This document shows positions 42,837 through 50,398 of a stretch of 64,000 nt of DNA, piece by piece (within the stretch, counting starts at the first letter, position 1; each line of letters starts with the position of its first letter). A program made the position numbers and the translations under genes. The notes below the pieces were generated by a model. It searched no databases, was not told the origin of the DNA, and saw only the letters and a program-made list of their open reading frames with translations. Origin of the DNA: Micrococcaceae bacterium Sec5.1 (GTDB lineage: Bacteria > Actinomycetota > Actinomycetes > Actinomycetales > Micrococcaceae); contig CP143430.1 in NCBI GenBank assembly GCA_039636795.1, forward strand, positions 1,178,001 through 1,242,000. Direction: 5' to 3'.

Positions 42837-42874
42837 GTCCCAACTCCAAATTTGCTCCAAGTTGGAGTTGGGAC
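42837..42874. repeat. Hairpin with GTCCCAACTCCAA arms
   Basis: Perfect 13-base arms around a 13-base loop directly follow the preceding palindrome. The sequence is unrelated to the two palindrome families here. Its role is unknown; it lies upstream of the acylphosphatase gene. Confidence 0.6.
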
Positions 42875-42925
42875 TTGGAGAAAAAGCTTCTCCCAAGCAA
42901 GGACGGGTTTCGTTGTGCCCCGCAC

Positions 42926-42954
42926 TCGGCATCACGGGTGCGCGCGGCTAGATT
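42926..42954 (+). promoter_or_regulatory. Promoter of acylphosphatase, leaderless type
   Basis: TCGGCA (42926-42931), 17 bases, TAGATT (42949-42954), then six bases to the ATG. No ribosome site is present, which fits leaderless translation. Confidence 0.5.
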
Positions 42955-42960
42955 TGGTCC

Positions 42961-43269
42961 ATGACTGAGTCGCTGGAAAACCGCTATCGCGATGAGACGC
43001 TAAGAGTCACAGCCCGCATCACGGGCGTGGTCCAGGGCGTGGGATTCCGCTACTGGACTGCTCGCAAAGCGGATGAGCTCATGCTGAGGGGGACCGTCAG
43101 GAATAATCGCGACGGATCCGTGCAGGTGGTGGCCGAGGGATCCGTAGCCGACGCCGAGGCACTGGTGAGTTGGCTCCATTCCGCACGGGCACCTGGTCGC
43201 ATTGAGAATGTTGAATTCGAGGTTTCCGACGCAACGGGGGAGTTCGACGAGTTCCGGATCGTGGGCTAA
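42961..43269 (+). CDS. Acylphosphatase
   Basis: The 102-residue protein hydrolyses acyl phosphates such as carbamoyl phosphate and 1,3-bisphosphoglycerate. It has the catalytic Arg in TGVVQGVGFRYWTA, the catalytic Asn in GTVRNNRDGSVQVVAEG and the C-terminal EFDEFRIVG. Length is typical apart from an N-terminal extension of about 14 residues. The start at ATG 42961 is supported by a -10 box six bases upstream. Confidence 0.95.
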   Translation: MTESLENRYRDETLRVTARITGVVQGVGFRYWTARKADELMLRGTVRNNRDGSVQVVAEGSVADAEALVSWLHSARAPGRIENVEFEVSDATGEFDEFRIVG

Positions 43270-43278
43270 ACCGCCTGA

Positions 43279-43671
43279 TCAGGCCCCGGGAGACGACGTT
43301 GTGAGCCCAGATTCCACTGCTGCCAGAAGCAGTTCCACGTCGTACGCAACCAAGCTATCCACTTGGAGCCTTATGGCGGTAGCAAGGTGGATTGCATCAG
43401 CACTCCGAAGCCGTCTGGGCGAGGCCGCGGCATACATGAGATCGGACCGCGTCACATCGACCAGATTGATGCCGGCGAGGACGCTATTAACCACTTCGAA
43501 GGGCAAGTCTCGGCGACGGGCAGCGCAATGGAGTTCCGTGTATAAGAGCATGGAAGCAACAAGGTGCCCTCCCGCAGCAGTTATGTCCGAAAGGTGGGCG
43601 GCTGCTATTGCTGACTCCCGCTCTTCCACTACGAGTTTTAGTACGGCTGAAGTGTCGACATAAACAATCAC
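43279..43671 (-). CDS. PIN-domain toxin, VapC-like
   Basis: The 130-residue PIN domain has its acidic active-site residues in VYVDTSAVLKL (Asp), YTELHCAA (Glu), and SADAIHLATAI (two Asp/His positions), with a late Asp in AYDVEL. PIN toxins are Mg-dependent RNases that cleave tRNA or rRNA. The GTG start at 43671 overlaps the antitoxin stop (GTGA), the usual toxin-antitoxin arrangement. All four acidic positions appear intact, so it should be active. Confidence 0.9.
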   Translation of the reverse strand: MIVYVDTSAVLKLVVEERESAIAAAHLSDITAAGGHLVASMLLYTELHCAARRRDLPFEVVNSVLAGINLVDVTRSDLMYAAASPRRLRSADAIHLATAIRLQVDSLVAYDVELLLAAVESGLTTSSPGA

Positions 43672-43934
43672 CGGTCGCCGCGCAGATCCGCCAAAATGCC
43701 GGCGGTATCCATCTCGCTGGCGACGCGCGGAAGTATCTTGAAGTCGACGGGACTCGTGGTGGCTGCCCGCACGCTTCCAGCTTGCAACAAGCGTTCAAAG
43801 GGGGAAGCTGACGGCGGAATCAGTGTTGCGGCAACTTCACCATTATTGGTGACATCGATGATTTCGCCATTCTTGACCCGCTCCAGGATCTTGCTGCTCT
43901 GATTGCGGAGTTCACGGTGCGGAATTGTTGTCAT
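43668..43934 (-). CDS. Antitoxin, Phd/YefM-VapB type
   Basis: The 88-residue product begins MTTIPHRELRNQSSKILERVKNGEIIDVTNNGEVAATLIPP, the DNA-binding Phd/YefM fold (with EIIDVTNNG as the turn). Its C-terminal half (PFERLLQAGSVRAATTSPVDFKILPRVASEMDTAGILADLRGDR) is the toxin-binding tail. ATG 43934 follows GGAGG; the frame upstream to 43970 is non-coding. It should repress its own promoter and neutralise the PIN toxin encoded directly behind it. Confidence 0.88.
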   Translation of the reverse strand: MTTIPHRELRNQSSKILERVKNGEIIDVTNNGEVAATLIPPSASPFERLLQAGSVRAATTSPVDFKILPRVASEMDTAGILADLRGDR

Positions 43935-43994
43935 GGTTGGCCTCCGTAGCAATCGTAGCACCTCCCTCATCGAAGGCCTCTGCAGGGCAATAGC

Positions 43995-44894
43995 TCAGGC
44001 GACGAAAGACGTGCGCGTCGCCTCAATGTAGTGCTCCAAGGGCTTGAGCGCAGGCTGTGACGAAGCATCCCTAACAGCGTCCGCACCCACGGCGTTGGCC
44101 ACTGCCAGGGCATGGCTGTGCTCCAGTCCGGAGCGGAGGGCCAGGACAAGCGCGGCGCAGAAAGCATCGCCCGCTCCGATGGTGTTGGCGATGTCCGTGA
44201 CCCGAACCGCAGGAGCTTCGGCCACTCGTTCGCCATGCTCAAAGATCGCCGAGCCCTCGCCGCCGTACGTCACGGCAACAAGGGGCGCCGTGCGAAGCGC
44301 GGGGATCAGTGCGTACTCGGTCTCATTGACGATCACCAGGTCGCAGCGTTCCAGGAGCTCCGGAATGATAGGCGCGGCCGGTGCTGCGTTGAGGGCAAAG
44401 TAGCCTTTGGTCCGGCGGGCGGCTTCCAGCACCACGTCCTGATCCACTTCGAGTTGGCAGAGGACTGCTTCTTCCTCCGCGAAGGAGACTCCTTCCACGG
44501 ACACGTCGGCGTTCGCGCCCGGGCACACAACAATCTGGTTCTCGCCTTCGCCGTCCACCAGGACCAGTGCCGTCCCTGTCGCGGCATCCACTTGAGCGAT
44601 GTCCTGGACGTCGACGCCGGCACTCGCCATGGCGTCCAGGAGGCTGCGGCCTGCTTCGTCCCGGCCTACTGCCCCCACCATGCGGGAGGCGCCGGCAAGC
44701 CTGGCTGCGGCCACGGCCTGGTTGGCGCCCTTGCCGCCCGGCTGCTGACGGAGGACGGCGCCGCCAACGGTTTCGCCCGGCGTCGGGAGGCGGCTGGCGG
44801 TAGCCGTGATGTCGAGGTTGATGCTGCCTACAACGGTGAGGGCGGTGCTCGCAAGAGGCAAAATGGGCGCGGAAGACTGAGGGGAGGAGCTCAT
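43995..44894 (-). CDS. rbsK: Ribokinase
   Basis: The 299-residue PfkB-family kinase phosphorylates ribose at O5. Ribokinase segments are VVGSINLDITATASRLPTPGETVGG, QQPGGKGANQAVAAARLAG, VVNETEYALIP and the catalytic NTIGAGDAFCAALVLAL (Asp in GAGD). It lies directly downstream of the HutC-type regulator gene on the minus strand, divergent from a nucleoside permease and nucleoside hydrolase, so it fits as the kinase for ribose released from nucleosides. ATG 44894 follows GGTCCTTCC-type sequence with a moderate ribosome site (AAGGTCC). Confidence 0.93.
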   Translation of the reverse strand: MSSSPQSSAPILPLASTALTVVGSINLDITATASRLPTPGETVGGAVLRQQPGGKGANQAVAAARLAGASRMVGAVGRDEAGRSLLDAMASAGVDVQDIAQVDAATGTALVLVDGEGENQIVVCPGANADVSVEGVSFAEEEAVLCQLEVDQDVVLEAARRTKGYFALNAAPAAPIIPELLERCDLVIVNETEYALIPALRTAPLVAVTYGGEGSAIFEHGERVAEAPAVRVTDIANTIGAGDAFCAALVLALRSGLEHSHALAVANAVGADAVRDASSQPALKPLEHYIEATRTSFVA

Positions 44895-44916
44895 GGAAGG
44901 ACCTTTTCGGGAGGAT

Positions 44917-45690
44917 TCAGGAGGACTGGATGACGGAGAGGTGACCGGCCTTGGCGGCCACGAGGCATTTGGCCAGGTAGAACGGGGAGCCCTTGCGGCG
45001 GACGTATTGAGTGAGGACCAGAACCGGCTCGGACGGGCGAAGATCCAGCAACTTGGCGCGGCTGGGACCGGCGGTACTCAGGCTGATTTCGCATTCGCCA
45101 GGTCCCAGTGACGCCCGCGGAATCCCGCTGAGGACCTCCAAAAGGGTCGACGCCGAAAGCGTGGGAGCTTCCGCCGCTTCTGACAGTGCCTCGGCCTCGG
45201 GGATTCCTTGAGCCACGTTTTCCTGCAGGTGGGCCACGGGCTCGCCATTGCGGATCAGCACGCTTTCCCAAAACCAGACGTCCTGGCCGGGCTCCACGCC
45301 GATTCCGGGGGCCACGAATTCCGAGGCAGGCTGTTTGACCGCCGCAACGCGTTTGACCTGGATGTCCTGGTCCGGGCCGCCAAGGAGTTGATCGAACGGG
45401 CGGATGTGTTCGATGCCAATCCGGGGCAACGAATCAGCCACGAATCGTCCGACTCCCCGCCGCGCCCTGGTGAGTCCGTCTTCCTCCAACAGCATCAGCG
45501 CTTCCCGGATCACGGTGCGGCTGACGTCCATCATGACGCCCAGCTCGGTCTCCGTGGGGAGTAACGAGCCAGGAGGGAGGAGCTTGGTCCTGATTGCCTC
45601 GGCTATGCGTGAGTATGCCGCAACGCGCAAAGGCTGGCCGGGTTGGGGCGCAATGGGTCGGGACAGGAACTGGACGGCATTGTCGGTCAA
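44917..45690 (-). CDS. GntR-family regulator, HutC subfamily
   Basis: The 257-residue protein has an N-terminal winged helix (residues about 22-85: VAAYSRIAEAIRTKLLPPGSLLPTETELGVMMDVSRTVIREALMLLEEDGLTRARRGVGRFV) and a UTRA ligand-binding domain (about 105-250, with VWFWESVLIRNGEPVAHLQENV). UTRA domains often bind sugar phosphates or nucleoside-related effectors. Its gene is divergent from the nucleoside permease/hydrolase genes and upstream of ribokinase, so it probably controls both transcripts. The candidate operator ATACATGCTTGTAT lies in the shared promoter region. Confidence 0.92.
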   Translation of the reverse strand: MTDNAVQFLSRPIAPQPGQPLRVAAYSRIAEAIRTKLLPPGSLLPTETELGVMMDVSRTVIREALMLLEEDGLTRARRGVGRFVADSLPRIGIEHIRPFDQLLGGPDQDIQVKRVAAVKQPASEFVAPGIGVEPGQDVWFWESVLIRNGEPVAHLQENVAQGIPEAEALSEAAEAPTLSASTLLEVLSGIPRASLGPGECEISLSTAGPSRAKLLDLRPSEPVLVLTQYVRRKGSPFYLAKCLVAAKAGHLSVIQSS

Positions 45691-45743
45691 GGGTGCCTCG
45701 CTTGGGTTTGGTTATGGACACTGTACCGGAAAAATGTGATAGG

Positions 45744-45772
45744 TTGCACAAGCTCGTAATACATGCTTGTAT
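45744..45772 (+). promoter_or_regulatory. Promoter with operator for the nucleoside uptake genes
   Basis: TTGCAC (45744-45749) and TTGTAT (45767-45772) are separated by 17 bases. The palindrome ATACATGCTTGTAT (45759-45772) covers the -10 region, as expected for repression by the divergently encoded HutC-type regulator. Confidence 0.6.
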
Positions 45773-45824
45773 AACAACTCACATCTCGTGGCGCCGCCTG
45801 CGCCCTCGGACAAAGGAGTTTGAT

Positions 45825-47255
45825 GTGAATATCCCCAACACAGCGGTAGAGGCACAGCCTTCCGAAACTGTAGAAGCGACGTCGGACACCCGCCCGGGCG
45901 GTCGGGCGGCTGTCCTGCTGATCACCACGCTGGTTCTCGCCGTATTGTCGTTCCAGCTCAACGCCAGCATGATCACGCCGGCACTCCCGCACATCGGCTC
46001 CTTCTTTGGCGAAACGCCCGAAGCCGTGGCTCAGGTGCAGTCCATGTTCTTCCTTGCAGGAGCCATCTCCGGACCCGTGATTGGACGCTGGAGCGACTTC
46101 ATCGGCCGCCGCACCGCACTGCTCTTGGTCCTGGCCATCATGGGCGTCGGAACAGTGCTGTGCATCTTCGCCCCGAACTTGCCGCTGCTGGTCACCGGCC
46201 GTTTCATGCAGGGTGTCTCGAGCGCCATCTTCGCGCTCTCCTACATAGTGCTCAACGAATACTTGCCCGCCCGACTCTTCGGCACGTCCATCGGCATCAT
46301 CGCCGCCATTAATGGAGGTGTGGGCGGTGTTGATGGCTACTTTGGTGGGCTCATGGCTGAAACGCTCGGCTTCCAGTCGATTTTTGTTGCCGTCCTCGCC
46401 CTGGCCGCGATCGCCGTCGTCTGCGTCATCAAAGTTGTCCCGGGAGGGAAATCCGCTGTCGCCCCAGGCCGGATGGACTGGTGGGGCGCAGGTTCCCTTT
46501 CCCTGTTCCTGGTCTTCCTTACCTACTTCGTCTCTACTGGTTCTTCGGCCGGCTGGACCTCACCTGCCGCGCTTGGCCTGCTGGCTGGCAGCATCGCTTC
46601 CTTCACCGCGTTCTGGCTCATCGAGAAGAAACGCTCCACACCGCTGGTCGCCGTCCACCATCTCCGTTCGCGCCAGGTATGGCCGGTCATCGCCACCACT
46701 GTGCTGATGCTCGCGGGAATCTTCGCCATCATCAACTTCACCGTGGTGCTCCTGAGCCAGGACAAGGAAAACGGCTTCGGCTTGCCGGCGTCGGTCGCAG
46801 CACTGCTGTTCCTGACCCCGGCAGCACTGATCGGCGTCTTCGCGGCACCGCTCGCCGGCTGGATTGCCGACCGCCGTGGCTGGATCAAGACCGTCCGAGT
46901 CGGCACGGCCACGAGCCTGGTCTGCGCCATTGCTGCTGCACTGTTCGCCGACAACCAAGTGGCCGTCCTCATCGCGATCGCAGCCTTGGGCATCTTCTAC
47001 AACGGCTTCTTCCTCACCGCCATCAACGGGCTGTCCGTCTTGCTCTCGCCCAAGGAAGCGCCGGCCGCGCTGCCCGGAATCAACGGTGCCTCCTTCGGCA
47101 TCGGGGCGAGCCTCGGCGTCGTGGTTGTTGCCCCGTTCGCCGGTCAGGGCACCGCAGCCGGGTACTCTGCAGCGCTCTGGATTTCGGTGTCCATCACCGT
47201 CCTCGCCTTCCTTGTCAGCCTGTTCATCACAGCACCGAAGGGCGAAAAGATCTAA
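45825..47255 (+). CDS. MFS transporter, probable nucleoside importer
   Basis: The 476-residue transporter has about 14 hydrophobic segments (DHA2-like length) and MFS motif A in GRWSDFIGRRTALLLV. GTG 45825 is chosen for its AAGGAG site six bases upstream; the frame back to 45594 overlaps the regulator's reading region. It is followed 80 bases later by a nucleoside hydrolase gene and lies opposite ribokinase, so nucleosides are its likely cargo, although drug-efflux relatives share this fold. Confidence 0.88.
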   Translation: MNIPNTAVEAQPSETVEATSDTRPGGRAAVLLITTLVLAVLSFQLNASMITPALPHIGSFFGETPEAVAQVQSMFFLAGAISGPVIGRWSDFIGRRTALLLVLAIMGVGTVLCIFAPNLPLLVTGRFMQGVSSAIFALSYIVLNEYLPARLFGTSIGIIAAINGGVGGVDGYFGGLMAETLGFQSIFVAVLALAAIAVVCVIKVVPGGKSAVAPGRMDWWGAGSLSLFLVFLTYFVSTGSSAGWTSPAALGLLAGSIASFTAFWLIEKKRSTPLVAVHHLRSRQVWPVIATTVLMLAGIFAIINFTVVLLSQDKENGFGLPASVAALLFLTPAALIGVFAAPLAGWIADRRGWIKTVRVGTATSLVCAIAAALFADNQVAVLIAIAALGIFYNGFFLTAINGLSVLLSPKEAPAALPGINGASFGIGASLGVVVVAPFAGQGTAAGYSAALWISVSITVLAFLVSLFITAPKGEKI

Positions 47256-47335
47256 CGCCCGACGGCGGCACGCGGCACCGCGCGTCCGCCCAGCACTGCT
47301 TCCCATCACCCCGCTACATCCTGAAACGAGAGACC

Positions 47336-48352
47336 ATGCTTCAGCCGACCGCCGCCCCCTTCTACCTCGACTGCGATACGGGAATCGACGACGCCCTCGC
47401 CCTTGCCTACCTGCTCGCAACCCCGAGAGCGGAACTCGTGGGCATCGGCACCGTGAGTGGCAATATCAGCGCCGCCGGTGGAGCCCGAAACACGCTGGAC
47501 CTGCTCAAACTGGCCGGGCACCCGGACATCCCCGTGGCGATCGGTGCACATGATCCGCAGGTCGGCACCTACCATGGTGGCGCCCCGCATGTCCATGGCG
47601 ACAACGGGATCGGCGGGGTGGAGCTGGTTCCGTCGGATCGTAAGCCCGTTGAGGCAACGGCTGCTGAGCTCCTGGTGCAGCTGGCACACAAGCATGCCGG
47701 GGAACTTCGCGTTGTGGCGATCGGCCCGCTGACCAACATCGCCGAAGCCCTTCGGCTGGAGCCAAAGCTGCCGGAGCTCATCGCCGAAATCACTATCATG
47801 GGCGGCGCGGCGCTGGCCCCGGGAAACATCACGCCGGTGGCAGAAGCCAACATCGCCAACGACCCCGAGGCTGCCGCGGAAGTACTCGCTGCCGACTGGA
47901 ATGTGACGTTGGTGCCGCTGGACGTCACCATGACCAACGTCCTGGAAGAATCCCACCGTCAAGAGCTGCTGGCATCCGAGCACCCCGTTTCGCAGGCCCT
48001 CGGCGACATGCTTGGCTACTACTTCGGCTTCTATGTGGACATCTTCGGGCGGGCGTGTTCAGCGATGCACGACCCCCTGGCTGCTGCCATTGCCGTCAGG
48101 GGAGTGGAGCTGACCGTGGCGCCGACGGTGCGCGTGGAGGTAGACACAACCAACGGTCCGAGCCGCGGGCAGACCGTGTGCGACCTTCGGGGACAGTACC
48201 TCGGGTTCCCCGACCAGCGCGGCGTGCGATGCCGCGTGGTGCTGGAAATCGGCGAAGACTTTGCCCCGCATCTGCTGGGCACCATGCAGGCAGCCTGGCT
48301 GTCTGAAGAGGAGCTGGCGGCTCCGGAACAGACAGCGGCTCCCGTCGCCTAA
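47336..48352 (+). CDS. Inosine-uridine-type nucleoside hydrolase
   Basis: The 338-residue enzyme cleaves the N-glycosidic bond of ribonucleosides to ribose and base. The calcium/ribose motif DCDTGIDDALAL is near the N-terminus, followed by GTVSGNISAAGGARNT, VHGDNGIGG, AIGPLTNIAEAL and IMGGAAL with the C-terminal MHDPLAAA, a well-conserved Asp-containing segment. ATG 47336 is chosen from the reading pattern. It forms an operon with the MFS gene upstream and complements the ribokinase gene opposite. A hairpin terminator follows. Confidence 0.94.
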   Translation: MLQPTAAPFYLDCDTGIDDALALAYLLATPRAELVGIGTVSGNISAAGGARNTLDLLKLAGHPDIPVAIGAHDPQVGTYHGGAPHVHGDNGIGGVELVPSDRKPVEATAAELLVQLAHKHAGELRVVAIGPLTNIAEALRLEPKLPELIAEITIMGGAALAPGNITPVAEANIANDPEAAAEVLAADWNVTLVPLDVTMTNVLEESHRQELLASEHPVSQALGDMLGYYFGFYVDIFGRACSAMHDPLAAAIAVRGVELTVAPTVRVEVDTTNGPSRGQTVCDLRGQYLGFPDQRGVRCRVVLEIGEDFAPHLLGTMQAAWLSEEELAAPEQTAAPVA

Positions 48353-48375
48353 CTGGCGGGAGGCGACAAGTAGCG

Positions 48376-48408
48376 ACGACGACGGCGGGAAGGTTCCGCC
48401 GTCGTCGT
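48376..48408. terminator. Bidirectional hairpin between convergent genes
   Basis: ACGACGACGGCGG and its complement CCGCCGTCGTCGT form a perfect 13-pair stem with a seven-base loop. It lies between the nucleoside hydrolase stop and the convergent ArsR-SRPBCC stop, and both arms carry the over-represented decamer. Confidence 0.7.
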
Positions 48409-48421
48409 GGTTACAGCGTGC

Positions 48422-49174
48422 CTAGGCGTACATGAGTGAGCCGGGCGTTGTCAGTGTTTCGCCTGTTTCGAGCCAGGTCTTGAGTCCGGAGAGGATCATG
48501 GGCCAGCCGCCGTAGAGCTGCTCGTTGGCGCCTTCGCGGAGCTGGTCGTGCGTGACGGTGAGGTGGCAGGAATCGCCCACGGGTTCGATTTCCCACGTGA
48601 TCCGCGACGTTCCTTCAGCTTTGACGTCCTCGCCCCACAACGCTTGCATCGTCTGGACCAGCCGCCGCGGGGGATCGACCTCGATGTTCTCGCCCTCGCC
48701 CAAGGGCTCGTCCGCTTTGACGTTCCGCATTTCAAACCGGCCGCCAGGAGTCCAGTCCGCCGTGAACGTGTTCCCGAACTGGTACTTGCTCCGGATTTCG
48801 CTGTTGGTGATGGCTTCCCAGAGCCGTTCCGGGGTGGTCTTGATGTAAATCTCGAAGATCTTTTCCATGGGACTTTCCAATCTGGATTTGAGGTCGCTGA
48901 GTGCAGCGGCCCATGGTTCTGCGTATTTGCTCACCCAGCGATCATGGATGAGCCTGATGGGGACGGGGTTCAGGAAATGCAGCTTTTCGCGTCCTCGGCG
49001 GCGTGTGACCACCAGCCCGGCATCCTCCAACAACTTCAGGTGCTTTGCGATGCCGAAACGGGTCATCTCGAACCGGGCTCCGAGGGCGGTGAGGGTTTGC
49101 CCATCCTCGCGGAACAGCTCATCGAGCAGTTCCCGCCGGGTGGGGTCTGCCAGTGCTTTGAACACGGCGTCCAT
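48422..49174 (-). CDS. ArsR-type regulator fused to an SRPBCC (AHSA1) domain
   Basis: The 250-residue protein joins a winged-helix ArsR domain (residues about 1-85: MDAVFKALADPTRRELLDELFREDGQTLTALGARFEMTRFGIAKHLKLLEDAGLVVTRRRGREKLHFLN) and a START-like SRPBCC/AHSA1 domain (about 105-245: IFEIYIKTTPERLWEAITNSEIRSKYQFGNTF). No metal-binding cysteines are in the ArsR part, so the SRPBCC pocket probably senses a hydrophobic ligand. ATG 49174 is chosen because the promoter -10 and the operator lie directly upstream; starts at 49195 or 49228 would place them in coding sequence. It likely represses itself and perhaps the divergent PfkB gene. Confidence 0.9.
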   Translation of the reverse strand: MDAVFKALADPTRRELLDELFREDGQTLTALGARFEMTRFGIAKHLKLLEDAGLVVTRRRGREKLHFLNPVPIRLIHDRWVSKYAEPWAAALSDLKSRLESPMEKIFEIYIKTTPERLWEAITNSEIRSKYQFGNTFTADWTPGGRFEMRNVKADEPLGEGENIEVDPPRRLVQTMQALWGEDVKAEGTSRITWEIEPVGDSCHLTVTHDQLREGANEQLYGGWPMILSGLKTWLETGETLTTPGSLMYA

Positions 49175-49180
49175 GGCTTC

Positions 49181-49210
49181 AGAATAGGTGACCATTTGGT
49201 CACGTGTCAA
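49181..49210 (-). promoter_or_regulatory. ArsR-fusion promoter with operator between -35 and -10
   Basis: On the minus strand TTGACA (49205-49210) and TATTCT (49181-49186) are 18 bases apart. The perfect palindrome GTGACCATTTGGTCAC (49188-49203) fills the spacer, a textbook position for an ArsR repressor. The gene's ATG lies six bases after the -10, so the message is leaderless. Confidence 0.7.
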
Positions 49211-49272
49211 CGGTTTTGAACTGGCCACTTTGTTTCCGGGAACGTGGTCCCGGACCGTGCTTGGATAGTGCC

Positions 49273-50127
49273 ATGCCTGCTACTCCGACCGTTGCCGTCT
49301 GCGGCCCTGCCTCGTGGAACCAACTCATCCTGCTGGACCACCTCCCTGAGCCCGTCCCGCATATGCAGTTCGCACGTAGCGCCTGGGAGACAGTCGGCGG
49401 AACGTCGGCGGGGAAAGCGGTGCACCTTGCGGATCTGGGCATCGGCGTGCGGTTGTGCTCGCCCCTGGGGGCGGACGACGACGGCGCGAGGGTCCTCCGC
49501 GCACTCACCAACGCCGGCGTCACCGTGGAAAAGATCGCCTCCGACCGAACCGAGCGTCACGTCAACCTCATGACCGACGACGGCAGCCGGGTATCTCTCT
49601 ACGTCTCGGTGCCTTCAGCCCCGTCGGACGAGGATCTTGCGACGACGGCTGCCGTGGTGGCTGCCGCTGATCTCGCCGTAATTGACCTCAGTGAATTTGG
49701 CGTGCTGCTGCTGGAGCGCGAAGAGGTTCACCAGACGCCTTTATGGGTGGACCTTCATGATTACGACGGATCCTCGGCCTTCCATGAACCGTTCCTGAGG
49801 GCTGCCGGTGTGGTGTTTATGAATGACGACAGGACAGATGATCCGTGGGCGTTGATGCATTCCTGCCTTGCGCGGGGACCTCGCTTGGCGGTCTGCACAC
49901 TCGGTGCGGAAGGTGCCGTCGGCTTGGAAGCGGACGGCACCCAGCACGAGGTTCCCGCAGTTCGCGCCGATGTGGTGGATACGAACGGCGCCGGCGATGC
50001 GTTCATGGCTGGCTTCCTTGCAGCGACCCTGCGGGGCGCACCCGTTTTCGATGCCCTCGAGGCAGGGGCGGTTCAAGCCCGCGTCGCGATTGAGAGTGAA
50101 CATCTGCATCCGGCATTGGGGCGTTGA
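49273..50127 (+). CDS. PfkB-family carbohydrate kinase
   Basis: The 284-residue kinase has the PfkB glycine-rich start VGGTSAGKAVHLADLGIGVRLCSPLGADDDG and the catalytic signature VDTNGAGDAFMAGFLAAT (Asp in NGAGD). It differs from ribokinase in its N-terminus, and the substrate (sugar or nucleoside) is open. ATG 49273 is chosen from the family start (TPTVAVCGPASWNQLILLDHL). It is divergent from the ArsR fusion, and the GH42 operon follows 271 bases downstream, so a role in that sugar pathway is possible but not shown. Confidence 0.88.
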   Translation: MPATPTVAVCGPASWNQLILLDHLPEPVPHMQFARSAWETVGGTSAGKAVHLADLGIGVRLCSPLGADDDGARVLRALTNAGVTVEKIASDRTERHVNLMTDDGSRVSLYVSVPSAPSDEDLATTAAVVAAADLAVIDLSEFGVLLLEREEVHQTPLWVDLHDYDGSSAFHEPFLRAAGVVFMNDDRTDDPWALMHSCLARGPRLAVCTLGAEGAVGLEADGTQHEVPAVRADVVDTNGAGDAFMAGFLAATLRGAPVFDALEAGAVQARVAIESEHLHPALGR

Positions 50128-50398
50128 GCACTGACTAGGGCTTGCTTCAACTCCGATAGTTTCTGAATTTCTTCGGAAACAAATCTAGGTATCAGTTGCT
50201 ATTCGCGCGCCATCAGTGCTTTGTGGACGTTTGAAAGTCCGAGATTACTCAATTCTTGGCTGCAATAACAGCCGATAAGTTACTCTCCAGTTTCGGTAAG
50301 TGGACTGTTGTTATTGCGTAAAGTTTACGATAGTTTCTCTCTGTGATGTGTGTCGCACTGTAGTTCCCAGGGCGACCAAGGCCGAGCGAAGGACAAAG
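50128..50398. other. AT-rich promoter region of the GH42 operon
   Basis: These 271 bases are clearly richer in A and T than the surrounding DNA and contain no frame worth calling. The inverted repeat CGTAAAGTTTACG (50317-50329), six-base arms around one base, lies 70 bases upstream of the beta-galactosidase ATG and is a candidate operator. I could not fix a single -35/-10 pair with confidence. The ribosome site GAAGGACAAAG closes the region. Confidence 0.5.
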
